From Ornithodoros turicata (lineage: Eukaryota > Arthropoda > Arachnida > Ixodida > Argasidae), in assembly GCF_037126465.1 (NCBI RefSeq), contig NC_088210.1:25135511-25199510 (forward strand): a DNA stretch of 64,000 bases. The letters are read 5' to 3'. Position numbers and translations under genes: made by a program. The stretch's first letter is position 1. The number at the start of each line of letters is the position of its first letter. Of the stretch, positions 38,196 to 49,690 are shown one piece after another. The notes beneath the pieces were generated by a model, which saw only the letters and a list, made by a program, of their open reading frames with translations, did not search any database and had not been told where the DNA came from.

Positions 38196-38278
38196 ATGGT
38201 TAGAGAGACTAGACACCTCTGGGTCGGAAATTTACCGGATAACGTGCGAGAAGAACGGATACGGGAGCACTTCAAACG
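38196..38278 (+). CDS. spen: Split ends (Spen/SHARP) orthologue, first coding exon, partial
   Basis: Spen proteins are very large nuclear regulators with N-terminal RRM domains and a C-terminal SPOC domain that recruits SMRT/NCoR-type corepressors, for example in Notch target repression. This exon encodes 27 and two-thirds codons, starting MVRETRHLWVGNLPDNV and ending REHFKR. That is the start of the first RRM, with RNP2-like LWVGNL, and it is almost identical to fly and human Spen. The donor CG|GTACGT leaves phase 2, which fits the expected RYG continuation. The rest of the gene lies beyond the window. The extreme conservation and the good donor make this call strong despite the short length. 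Confidence 0.92.
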
Positions 38279-40148
38279 GTACGTCCTGCTGGTTCGAATT
38301 TTGGCGGCCTGAGCCGCTGGCTGCCAAGTGCCATGATGTCGGTCGGCCGCCGTGCGTGCTCATGCGACAGGGCCTCCTCTGGATTACGGCCTTGTAGCAT
38401 GTTATTTGGTGGTTCTACGTGTTGATCCTTCACGCAAAACGGGATTTATTTAAGAGTGGCAAGGATACAGTGCCGTGATATTGTGGGGCGGTGGGTAATT
38501 TCCCGGTACGTCGTGCCTTGTTTTCAAGAGCCACGAGGTGCCCATCGCTGCAGCCTAGCAACTCTCAACACTTTGGTTCGCTTTTCTATATATTTTGTTG
38601 AGTTGTTTTTGCTTGTTTTCATTGTTGATTGCACCCTATTGATTTGCGATCTCGCTCCCGACTGGTTACAGAGTCAGTGTGCTGCCTGCTCCTATGTTGA
38701 TTTGTGTTGTGGTTTATGTTGCACATGTCACAGTGTGTTTTGATTAACGTTTGTTGACAGCGGTGCCTGATGTCGATTCGCGCGCAGCATTACGAATGCC
38801 TCCTCTTCCTTTGTTTTCATTACCGCTTGCCAGTGTAATTACAGGTTTGTCATTAACGTTATTTCAGCGCAACCTAGAACGGCAGCTGTGATGCCCTAAT
38901 ATCAGTGCGATTTCGTTAACGAGGGCTTTTACAAGGATCGCTGCTCGTTTTGTGGCTACTCGGCTGTGTAGCTGGTGAGAGCATTATTGGGCATTGCACG
39001 ATGTCACCGCCAGTTCATTTCTTTGAAGTACATATTTGACACCACGATTACCAGTGCTTTCACTAGATTACATGTGCTGCTCCGAGTGATGTCTTGCTGG
39101 TGCGTCGCCCAGGAGGAGACGAACGAAGACGCGTGCCCGCTCTTTGGTATACGGTCCCCGTCCGGTCCGCCGCCGCTGTTCGTCCGCCTGTAATCGTCTT
39201 CGCGCCTTTTCTTAGCCGACCTGACCCATGCGATCGCTGTACGTGAACGTCGCACACATCTGCTACGGCATGAAAGCAGTCTATGTCTGCTTTCAGACCA
39301 TCTCACGCGATTGCGTTATCCTCGGGGACCTGCTGTTGTCTCAGATTGCAGCGTGGCGGGCAAAGGTCCGGGCATTATCATTTCCGAGCTCCTTCAGACA
39401 CTTGGACCCGTCTGGAAGGTCTAAAGTTCTACTATTTCGACTTCCGCTTTTCATTTCTGCACTATGAAAATGAGACGCAAACGTTGGTGGATATAGACGC
39501 AGCTATATTCTGTGGGTGGAATAGGCGGGCTGACACACAACGGAGTTCCTCTGCTGAGCTTGGAGAGCCCATGATCACAGGGGGCAAACAAAGACACGGA
39601 CAGACTTTCTATTGAGGGATGCAATAAGTATGTCTGTTTCGCGAATTTTTGTGGTCACCACCGTTATGAAGGTGTTGTGCAGCGACTAGGGTTCCGAGCT
39701 GAGCAGCTTTGCGCCGACGACCAGACGGGAGCAGTTTCTCGGGTCTGTTCTTGATGACGAGCCCGCGGAGTACGTAGAAGCGAGCGATCGGCTCGGCTCC
39801 CGTCCCCAATCTGTTCTCGTGCGTTAATGTAGTAACACTCTGGCGTACGAATACCATGCCGTTGGGAAGAGCCGTGTTTCCTTTGTTGTGTGTGGACTCG
39901 GAAGTGGATTATGACCAGCTACAACGGAATGATTTCGTGAGCCGCATAAGAGTGGGATCTCGATGTTTCTTACTAATATTGCTAATATTTAGCTGTTTGT
40001 TCAGCGGAAGGTTTTGAGTGCGGAGATTGCACGATCATTATCTCCGTTTTCATTCTTTTTTATATGTTATTTTGTGGCCCTCCGGGATCAAGTTAAACAT
40101 GTACGTGGACAAGAGGATAGAGAGGCTGCAAGCGAGCTGGTGGTATAG

Positions 40149-40268
40149 ATCCATAACTTAAAAACCCGAGACTAGGGGACAAAAAAAAAACGACAAACAC
40201 AGACAAGGTGCCCTTGTCTGTATTTGTCGTTTTTTTGTCCCCTAGTCTCGGGTTTTTAAGTTATGGAT
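40149..40268. mobile_element. 120-bp near-perfect palindrome (foldback element)
   Basis: The arms, about 57 bp each, begin ATCCATAACTTAAAAACCCG, continue through GAGACTAGGGGAC and ACGACAAACACAGACAAGG, and pair end to end with only minor differences in the A/T run. A diverged relative lies at 54456-54533. Confidence 0.85.
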
Positions 40269-41639
40269 GTAAGTGGAGTTTAGTTTACATCACTGCTGTC
40301 CCATGCCTCCTTCGCAAGTGCTTGGACCGTGGTTTATCGCTGGAAGCATTACATTTCCAAAAGAACATGCGCCAGCGTTCATCTCTCGCGTCTAGATATT
40401 CCGTTTCGTGTTCATCTGAAACGAATGACGTTTAGCAAGCTTGTGTACTTCTGTATCGGTATCTACCTTCGGAGCTGGGCATTCGACAGGTTTGCCTGCG
40501 GAATTGCATTATCTATTCATGTTAACTCAGCGTGTTTGTGTGTGGAGTGACTTATGTAGGGTTTTTACACTGCACATCGAGACAGAGAAATGCCATTCAG
40601 CTTTCTTCACAGCGTGATGATAGGCTTGCGTTGGCGACGTTAGACATTTGGTCCCCTTGCTTACGAGCCCGGAAACTTGAAGGGACAGCGAAGGAAAGTG
40701 CAGCGCAGCTTTTTCTCCCTCGAGAGACAGAACAGAAGACGGGAGGAGGAAATTGCGGAGGAGGGGAGATGTTCGTCATTTTTACTTTTTGTTCCTCCTC
40801 GCCTGCATGTTTGATGGATTGCAGGCCCCGAAAGGATCGATTCTTTTCTCGGGCCACCTCCTCTCCCTACTTCCTCCCCTTCTCTCTCTCGAGCCATTGT
40901 GCTTCTGCTTCGCTGGCGTGTTTGGACTGCACACCGTGCGAAATCCTGCGGAATTCTTTTCGTTTTTGTCTGGTTCGTCGTTTCTGATACCACGTCGGGC
41001 GCATTCGCGATCCTCCTGACTGGGGGATTCGTTTATCTACGTAGGTACTGCGAAGTTACTGCTTTTTTTGCAGGATTAGTGCCAGATTTCATTGCCATCT
41101 TCGCATTCGCACCGAGATGATGAGCTTGCTGCATACGTTGTAAATGGATGCTGGAATCCACCTGTCACTGAATACACATTTTAAGCCTAAGATTCTCATT
41201 GCATATAAACCGCTGCCGATACAGTTAACTTTCAGTGAAGGCTGATACACAACTGGTCGTGGTATGCTTTGTTTCGTTAATAGCGTTACGTCTATGTTCT
41301 GACAGAACTACGCAATAGTGGAAAGGGTCTTCTCACCATTTCATAGTTGGGCGGTTTCGGAGGTTGTTCGAAGTGGGGACAGTCACATCTTACATTTCTC
41401 TGCGCATGAAACTTTTTTTCCTCCTGAATTCTAGCTGTTTTTGAGAGATGGGTCGTTTAAATTTTCTGCGCTAAGTGAAAGTTTCCTCCCCAACGTATAC
41501 ATCTGGGATACGAAGTTTCACACGTTTGGTATCTGGTTGGCCGTCCAGGTCCTTTCTGTGGTTAATCTTCGGGACTCCCAAAGCAGGTTTAGTGCTAGCG
41601 TCCTCGCTTCCCATAGTTTATCTTGCCTTGCCAATCCAA

Positions 41640-42045
41640 AGCAAACAACAACAACTTTATTTTGGCTTTGGAGAGGGGGGAGGTTCATCGCCACAGGCGA
41701 TACTCCACCCCATTGCTGGTGGGAATGTTGGGAATAAAATAACGAGCCCCTTCACAATAACGATCGAAGTCCGATGGTGTCCCGTAATGTCAGAAGAGCT
41801 TTGAGCGCAGAGCGTTGCTGGGCTGGATTAGGCCAGGGACCAAGCAATTTCGATAGGGAGAAGGGGCGAGAGTCCAGCTGACGAAGAGACTCGCTTGTTG
41901 TCGCGAAGGTTGGTAGTGGGAGCAATGAAAAAGAATATGCTCCAGATCCTCAAGCACACCACAGTGGCAGCAGGTGGGAGAGTCAACTTGTCTCAAGCGG
42001 TAACGCCACTGAGCTGTAAAGGCTACATCGAGGCGCATTTATTTC
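41640..42045 (-). mobile_element. 3' end of a non-LTR retrotransposon (LINE), copy 1
   Basis: The - strand frame 42038-41790 carries SPTCCHCGVLEDLEHILFHC, the Cys/His motif found after the reverse transcriptase in I/Jockey/R1-type LINEs, and ends ALRSKLF then stop. It is followed by an untranslated tail ending AAATAAAGTTGTTGTTG. A stop codon directly precedes the ATG, so the copy is 5' truncated or decayed. The same 3' end is at 47850-48060. Confidence 0.75.
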
Positions 42046-44158
42046 TGCACTCAAAGCAGGAATCAAAAGTTCCACTTTAAACACGGATTACGCCTATCGT
42101 TGTCTAGCATTCTGTTGGTCACCCCAGGGTTTCCTTCATCTTTTTCTCCCAAAATTTCTGGCTTTGTCGCAAGTAGTCCAGCCTCCAGGTTCATAATGGT
42201 TGTAGACGGCATCCGTGGTACCCCAACCTCTTTGAGACTGCCTCCGCTCTCGAAATGACTTCGCATTTCGCACACAAAAGGAAAGTTCCTGCTACCTTTT
42301 ATCCGACAACAGATCCATTTTAACAGGTGGCTCCGATATCATTCTGTCTCTGCCGTTGCCTTCTACGGAATAACCCGGATTTACTGCGGTGTCCAATGGG
42401 TGTGTTTTCTATAGTGGCGCCTATTGACGCTTCTGATATGGAGCGAATGGATGGTGTTTATAGCTACTTCCAAGTCTTTTCCTTGAACGCTGGCCAAATG
42501 GGCTCCCTATTGGGGTCTCGTTTCTTCTCTGCCTTTCACGAAGGCACGCGCGGGTTTTGTACGATTTCCCTTTTGTCAGGAAGAGCAGGAAGTTGAATTT
42601 AGACGGCTTCTTCTCGCTGTTCAGCTTCTCTGTACGGCCGTGTTTAGAGAGTACGGGTAGTCCTATTACAACATATTCACTCTTACGTAATCAGCCCGGG
42701 AGGGGGCATAATTGTAGGAACCCCTGATCGTTGAGGACACCGAAATGCTCAGGGTTTTTTCATTATAGGAGTTTCTCCACCAACTCGCCTAAGTCGGTAT
42801 AATTTTGTCCGCCTAGGGAATCGGCTGTCCGAAGCTGTCGTCTGCTTTGAGTTACCGACGCCATCTTGCTCTCGTTCTCCAGGATTCTCCATCGATTTCC
42901 TGTGCTGGCGCGTTCTCCAGCAGCGCATGCATATGAGGGTTTCGAGCAAAGGATGCCAGAACGCTGGTCTGTTTCCATTGGCGAATAACAAAAGCCCCTA
43001 TATTTAGCCCAACCGTCGTGTGCCTGGCTTTTGTCGTAGGAGTAAGTGTGGTTCACCGTGTGTTTGATTGAACCAAACGGTACAGGTTCAAAAATGAATC
43101 TGTATACTACGTATACTTTCTTCCGCGGAGGGACTGCACATTTTTCTTTTGCGACTACATCAAGTCCTCGGGTATGTATCAATCGCCGGCGTTTCATCGT
43201 CGACTGATCCGCGTCCAATCGAATTAACTAAATCTACTTCTTAATCTGCTGCTCTAGTTCGAGTCTCGACAGAAACGCTATCCTCTTTCTTTCTTTCTTT
43301 CTCGTGGGAACTTTGTGAGGCCTTCAAGTTTTCCTTCTATCTGCCATTGCGCGTAGCCAAATTGGTGTCGTCATCTGCGTTGTCGTCTGCTGCACGGTGT
43401 GAGTAAGCAGGGGGGAATAACGTCACCTGTCCGATTGATCTCGATACCTGGCCTCAGTTGCACAAACTTCGACCTCTATCTTCTGGGCCAATGTCCTATT
43501 CGACTCTTTGTTATGTGACGGTCCCTGACGTTCGCTGTGAAGATTTATGTCTCCTTTTCTTTGGCACAAAAGTGCGGGAGGATTTCGTTTTCTTTTCCTC
43601 GGAGAATGGGTGGGTTCAGCAGTCCGTCGTGTCCCCTTCTTCATCAGGACATACGGGGGAAAGTGCGGGCGTCTTTTATAGAGCATGTCGGGTGGTGTCT
43701 ACCTGGATTGCAGATTATGTAGGGTGGATAAATGTTGCGGCGAGGGACGGTCTTGTCGACGCGGTTCAACAGGTCGGGTTTTTCGACGCTAAACGTCTCG
43801 TCGCCAGAACGAAAGTCTTGGCTGTCTCGTCGCATTGCTGTCGTCGTCTGCATATTGGGAATGGAAGTGTTTAGAAATATGATCTTAGTTGCGATGAACT
43901 CTACAGAGTTTATTCACTGACGTCACCCCTTCAGAGGGCACTAGCTTGGAAAACGCGAAATTTCCGCATGATGTAGGTCCTTCGAAGGTTGTTGGTTCTG
44001 GTTTTCGCTCGCTGCCATATGCTGTTGAATACTATTAACGTTGCAAACATGGAAATTACTTGGATATGGTACATATAATATTCACACAGTACAATAACTT
44101 CGAAACACCAAATGTACGGTGAATGCGATGTGGGTGAAGGACTTGGCAGTCAAAACTT

Positions 44159-44564
44159 CGACCTACTAGATTATAACGACCATGTCGTAGGCACCCCTTT
44201 CCAGCGCCGCATGTGGAAGCTAGCGGTGGCGCTACTCATCGGCCCTGTTATTGCTTCCTCAATTTCTGCAATACTTTGTACTTTAGCTTACCTTGGTATT
44301 GTAGTACAAGCGGTGGATGTCCCACGGGAGATGCTTCTTTCTAAAGTTGCATCCATATCATCATCATTCTACGCGTTTTCATAGGAGCTGTTGCTGTCGT
44401 CTGCTCCGGTGGTCATACGTCTGCTTCTGCGCGTTCAAATTTCCATTGTCCAATCGTGATGTAGATCTCGCGGGCCGATGCGTAGCGCACTCTAGCGGAT
44501 CGTGCGGACGGGCTCGTCATAGGGTTTGCCGATCATGACATGGTCGTTATAATCTAGTAGGTCG
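44159..44564. mobile_element. Foldback element with 28-bp perfect arms
   Basis: Bases 44159-44186 (CGACCTACTAGATTATAACG and on) are exactly inverted at 44537-44564. The similarity continues inward in patches (GCTAGCGG...GCTACTCATCGGCCC against its diverged complement). It overlaps an open frame at 44112-44384, which is therefore probably not a gene. Confidence 0.7.
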
Positions 44565-45767
44565 TGGTCAAAACCCGAGGACTACATTACGGCTGCAAAT
44601 CTGTTTCAGACAGTGGCGCTTTCCTGCGGACGATCTCATAAACCCTCAGTACCATGTTGGTATCAGTGTGTTTCCCCATTGTTCCGCCCAATTATATTCA
44701 TGTTTTACAAAAAATAAAAATCGGACCTGATTTGATCTGAAACTGCAAGAATGTTTTTCTTTGCCCAATTTTTTTGCCGTTGCTGTTGAAAAGAAGAAAA
44801 GGCTGCTGAGGGGGTCACATATCAGGCTCCTCTCTCTCATGAGAGTTCCGTTGGAGTCTGGATGCACCTGCGACCTTGGGGCCAGGAAGCAGGAACCGCG
44901 ACAGGTGGTCGGAAAGACGATCTCTCCACCCCAAGGTTTCCTGTTGCATGTGTGGCCATGCATGTAATGGCGAAAAGTGTGGCCACGGATTTTGGAACGT
45001 CAAGTGGCTTCCGTGTAAAATTAGACGTGGCGCGGTCCGAATGGGGAGCGTATCTGTTCGTGTGAAGCTGAAGCCATGTGCATCTTCCAATCTGAAGGAT
45101 GACTTAGCTGCGCAAGAAATTACATGTTTAGTACATTTATTACGCTTCATACATTTTGTGCACACGATTTTACTGCGTTCAGACGTTGCGAACGCTGTCT
45201 AGCAGGAAATTACGTCAAAATTCGTTCCTGGTGAAATCTTTTTAACACCTTCTCGTCTCAGAAAGCGCAATGCGACCGACTTATCGCCGTAATCTTGTCT
45301 GCACGCCAACCATTTTAGGCTTGTGGCAGCTGCGATGGAACAGCGATGAACTCGATCTCTGTATGATACTGATGCACATCTAGTCCGAGAACAACACGTA
45401 GCGAGGAGGATGTTACAGATCGGTTGCGAACTGCGGAAACTTCACAGGCATACCTCCTTTCTGAGTGGTCTTCGAAGAGCTTGTTCACCCACGTACAGGT
45501 GCACTTCCCGATCTAGCGAGTTTGTGGAAGCAAGTCGAAAGTTCCTACTGCATCGGGCGTACCTCGAAATAAAGTGATCGAAACCCCCGTTGCGAAATAA
45601 ACGGCTGGAATTAAATGTTTCCTGGACCCTGGACTTAAAATAAGCTGCCTCCAGTGCACAATTGCACGCGGGAAAATGCCAATAGCCAACTTGGATTAAC
45701 CTGATATGATACTAACCAACATACGTGTCCGCCCTGCAAAGCCTAACGGCCGCTAAAATGTGGTTTC

Positions 45768-45960
45768 GTTCGCTAAAATGACTTCGACAGACATCGAAAA
45801 CAAGTGAACCTGAGAGGTTAATTAGTGATAGAGGATTTTTGAACACCACGTGTCATCTTCGAAGCAATCGAGTATTTTCTGTGTTTCGAGACCGTGAAAT
45901 CGTGGCTGGACTGTTATTAAAAAAGATACGGCGAGCTCTTGCGCACTTCGCCAGTCGCAC
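45768..45960 (+). repeat. Dispersed repeat E copy 1
   Basis: The text TTCGTTCGCTAAAATGACTT, then ACAGACATCGAAAAC, GTGAACCTGAG, CATCTTCGAAGCAATC and ATTTCGAG-like blocks, recurs in the same order at 48136-48540 with an interruption. Its nature is unknown. Confidence 0.55.
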
Positions 45961-46364
45961 GTATGTGGGTCTAGCCGAGCTCGCCTTAGTCCTGGAAAGT
46001 GGAACGCGGTTGATGGGTGGATCTGTTTATTTTCTGGTAGAGAAAGCAAACATGCGCATGGGGGTTTGAAAACGTGACTTGAAAACGGATGCACCATGGT
46101 TCTCTCGTTAGTGTCTTCAAGGAGCACGAAACCAACTCTTGGTTCGAATATTGGGTGCTCTTTGTTCGCACCTTAAACGAAGCAAATATTTTTAGCGTCT
46201 CCATCGGTACCCTACATGGACGCCAAAATAGATTTTCTTCGTTACCCTGCTCCGTATGCCTCGTACGAGCATCGAGCATTTTCATCAGTTGATTTTCATA
46301 CATCGTAAAATGCTCGAAGAAAGAAAAAAAAAAGAATAATTTTAGTCTCTTCGGTAGTATTTAG

Positions 46365-46469
46365 AGAGACTGAAACGCTCGAATAATTTATTTTACTAAA
46401 AAACGAGCTTTCGGACGGGGAGTCCGTCCTTCATCAGGTACGATCAATTATTTGAATGTTTCAGTCTCT
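46365..46469. mobile_element. Short TIR element with CGAGCTTTCGG...TTCATCAGG core
   Basis: The inverted ends are AGAGACTGAAAC plus a partly conserved TCGAATAATT. The core at 46404-46438 contains the palindrome GGACGGGGAGTCCGTCC followed by TTCATCAGG. Confidence 0.65.
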
Positions 46470-47849
46470 TTAAACACTTATCTTATTCACTTGCGAGTGC
46501 TAGACTTCCCATTTATGCCTGTTAGTGTCTCTTCGGGGACCTAACGAGTTGCCAGTCCCCCTTTCCGGACTAAATGCTTCGGAGTTCTTGCGAAGCTTAG
46601 AAACAATTTGAAGTGACGAGGAGAAATTTCAGGGTCAGATGACTAAACTGAGGAGTAATTGCTGTCTAGGGGGACTAAAAGCTGTAATTCCTCCCCCAAC
46701 GTACTCCTTTTGTCTTTCTTAGAGTGTAGTTAGTCTCGGGGTGAAGCGTTCGTGTACAACCAGTGAATTTGGCGCGTATTCCTTGAAACGTCTGTGGATA
46801 GAACGGTTCTTTTCAACGTTCGCTTCCGACCGCGGGGAACTATAGTTGGATGTCGTCTTTCACAAAATTTTCCCGTCCTTCGGCAAGTTCTGTGCCGGCA
46901 TTGAGGCCCCTTCTATTCGCATTCCCGGGGATAGTGCGACGGAAAGAAAGTGCAGCGCTCCCAGGGCCGTTCGTTCCTATAGTGAATGCCCCATCGATCG
47001 AATTCCCCCACCCTTCTTGCCCACGTGGAAGCGTTTATATCCCTGCTCGAACTGGGTGCTGCCGTCGTTCTTTTTTCAGCGCGCGCACACACACTGTATG
47101 AGTAAAAGGATAGAGAATCGTCGTTCTTTTATCTCGAGCAAAATAGCCTGAGCTCGTCGGCGCTTTTCAGTCTTTCCGTCATCCTCTCCCACCGCCGTCG
47201 TGCCGGTGTTGCTGCGCCTTGGAACGAGATTGCGTCCCTGGAAAATTTAATGAAACTTGGTCGTGGATTCGCCCGCTCTCGGGGGTAGGGGAGGTAGGAG
47301 CGTGAGCTGGATGCGCGCGTGAGGGGATGTGGGACGGGTCGAATGCGTTCAAGGGGCGTTTGGTGGTGGAGGGTCTGCTCGCGTGAGTCGCTTTTCGTGG
47401 AAATCTTAAATTAGAATCGGGGAAATGTGGCGGAATCGACTCGTGGGCGGACGGTTCTGTGGGAACGAATCTTCAAGTCTGAGCACGACATGTTGTGTTT
47501 CTTTTTTTAGGTGAGCCTGAATTGGAGGCTTTTGGCAGAAAGGAAGAGTGAAAAAGCTCGCCTGTTTGTATTGGATAGATCGGGTTGACAACTTTGGATG
47601 CAGATGCAGCGCCACTGTTTCTACGGCTCGCGTTTCAGATTATGATCCGGAGGCTCCTTTTCTGTTTTTTTAGTCGCTGGGTCAGTATGCGGGTGCTTGC
47701 TATCGGTAAACGGAGAACCTCCAAAAAGCTCCAAATTTGGGAAATCGGCTGATTTCCCAATCAGTTGACCATTTCGTTTGGTTTTAGGTTTGGCTGCCGC
47801 GTAGATGGCTCACTGAACTTGATTTTGAACTCTATTAGAATTGCTTGGT

Positions 47850-48060
47850 CCCTTGCCGAGTCCAGCCCATCAACGCTCTGCGCTCAAAGCTCTTTTGACC
47901 TTTTTGGACACAATAGGACTTCGATCCTTATTGTGAAGGGGCTCATTATTTCATTCCCCACATCTCCACCAGCAATAGGGTAGAGTACCGCCTCTGGCGA
48001 TGAAACTGATGGGTGATGATGAAAAAATGATTCATCATCTTCAAATAAAGTTGTTTAGAT
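47850..48060 (+). mobile_element. 3' end of the same LINE family, copy 2
   Basis: It matches the terminal coding bases and tail of 41640-42045: AACGCTCTGCGCTCAAAGCT then a stop, TTATTGTGAAGGGGCTC, CACCAGCAATAGGGT, and a tail CAAATAAAGTTGTTT. Only the last few codons and the 3' untranslated part remain. Confidence 0.75.
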
Positions 48061-48135
48061 TTCACTCACTGGAAACTCGCGCTACCAGACACGTCATTTT
48101 GTAACATAGAGGAAATCCAGTATCTCCCTCTCCTC

Positions 48136-48540
48136 CTAAAATGTGGATTTCGTTCGCAAATACGATTTGGACAGATATCGAAAATACGTGAACTTGAGTG
48201 GTTACATGAGATAACTGATGTTTTGAGGCTGGAACAACATAGAAGGGACAATCACATATAAGGTTTGTCCCTTAAGATGACGCACCCTGGAAGTCGCTGA
48301 GAAGGCGTGTTAGCTTAGCTCAGTTGGTAGAGCCCTGGACCGGTAATCCAGAAGATGTGGGTTCGAGTCCTACAGCTGGCTAACCTTTTTAGTGACTTTA
48401 ATCTTTCGTTGAGTGGTTAAATAGTCATGACGCGTTTATAAAACACAGCATATCATCTTACGAAGCAATCCAGCATATTCTCATAGATTCGACAAAGTGA
48501 ATTTTCGAGATCGAGGATTTCGCGACTGGAAATATCGAGG
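48136..48540 (+). repeat. Dispersed repeat E copy 2, interrupted by a tRNA-bearing segment
   Basis: Its left part (to about 48215) and right part (from about 48445) match 45768-45960 in order, but are separated by roughly 230 bp that contain the tRNA-like sequence at 48309-48381. The interruption looks like an insertion. Confidence 0.5.
48309..48381 (+). tRNA. tRNA-Thr(GGT)-like gene or SINE head
   Basis: A full 73-nt cloverleaf can be drawn: acceptor GTTAGCT with AGCTGGC, D-stem GCTC with GAGC, anticodon stem CTGGA with TCCAG, five-base variable loop, and T-stem GTGGG with CCTAC around TTCGAGT. A Pol III terminator TTTTT follows at 48386-48390. The anticodon loop CCGGTAA gives anticodon GGT (Thr), but base 33 is C instead of the near-universal U. 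Eukaryotes normally use AGT for this codon box. It may therefore be a pseudogene or the head of a SINE. Confidence 0.5.
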
Positions 48541-49435
48541 TTCCTCCTAGTGAGTTTTTTCTACGTAACAACGAGAATTTCAGGATAAGGATGTCCCACA
48601 TGCCAGGGACTGTTTCCCTTCACCCTTGTGTGACCGACTTTGGGAGTGATCGTCATTGAGGGACGATGTATTTCTGGCAAGCTGGTTAAAATATCATGTG
48701 ACTCGAATTGAATTGACATATTTCCTAACGTTTTCACGCAGATCGAAAGGTGTTTCTTTCTTTCCTTTCTTAAATTCCGTCGAGTGCTACATCAAAGCAA
48801 TGCACAACAAGCACGCGAGGAGCGATTGCATCATCAGAAGGCGCTCCTGGATAATTTCCCCCGTGCAGCTATTACGTACGTGGCATTGACCAGAAAGTGG
48901 CACTCGCGGCTATAATACCGCATGGCTTAGAGGCCTCATGAAGGTAAACTACAAAATGGAATTGGATCATACGCGACATAGATAACACGGTGAGGAAGGA
49001 TTTCTGTGGGAGGCAGCGCTGAGAGTTGACTCCGACCGGCCCATCGAATCCCCCAGGGAACCGGAGGACTGGTCTGTTCCGTAGAAGTAGCGACGACCAG
49101 GAAAGATAGGGGGCATATACCATTGTGAAAATGCGATACAGTAGCGGGGAAAGGTGTGGGATGGGGGTGAATGCTTCTTTGTGAGTCACTGTCGGCGACT
49201 GCAGCCCCCATTCCCCGGTATCGCCATTGTTACCCAAGGCTGGGTCCATTGTGTTTGGACCGCCGGTGAAGCGGGGCCATCCCTGGATAATTCCACGGTC
49301 TTCTAGCTGTTCGCTTGACTCCAGTGCTAGTGGGGTGGTGTAGCCGGTCTGCAACAGGAAGGTCGCATACAGGACGGTCGAGTCTTTTTGCTCGTACTAG
49401 GAAACTAATTTCTGATCGAACGCGTGAGTGACCCT

Positions 49436-49690
49436 ATGTTCACGCGAGCGGCATCCACACAGGTTATTCTGCTGGAAGAAAAAGCAGCTCACGGGAGCGG
49501 AAACTCCGCTGCTGGTGCCGTACGCGTAGCAGAGGACACCGTCGGCCCTGTCGTCTGCTACGGAATATCTTGTGGCTGAGTCGCAGGATACCCCCCGTGG
49601 TTAGAAGGACACGAAAAGACGACTTGCGAAGGAGACGTTTTGCGCATCTTCCGCAGGAGCATTAGGAGATATAGAATGTGTTGGTTAGGG
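49436..49690 (+). mobile_element. TIR element, family A copy 2
   Basis: It starts TGTTCACGCGAGCGGCAT and contains GTAGCAGAGGACACCGTCGG, GAGTCGCAGGATA and TTTTGCGCATCTTCCGC, all shared with 2795-3172. Its right end is blurred by a neighbouring hairpin (GAACATTGTGGGA and its complement) at 49700-49785. Confidence 0.6.

Noticed and set aside
44112..44384. 90-codon frame with a hydrophobic stretch
   Set aside because: It overlaps one arm of the foldback at 44159-44564 and has no homology I recognise.
48872..49354. 160-codon frame on the - strand
   Set aside because: No recognised domain and no splice or promoter context; several competing frames are open in the same stretch.
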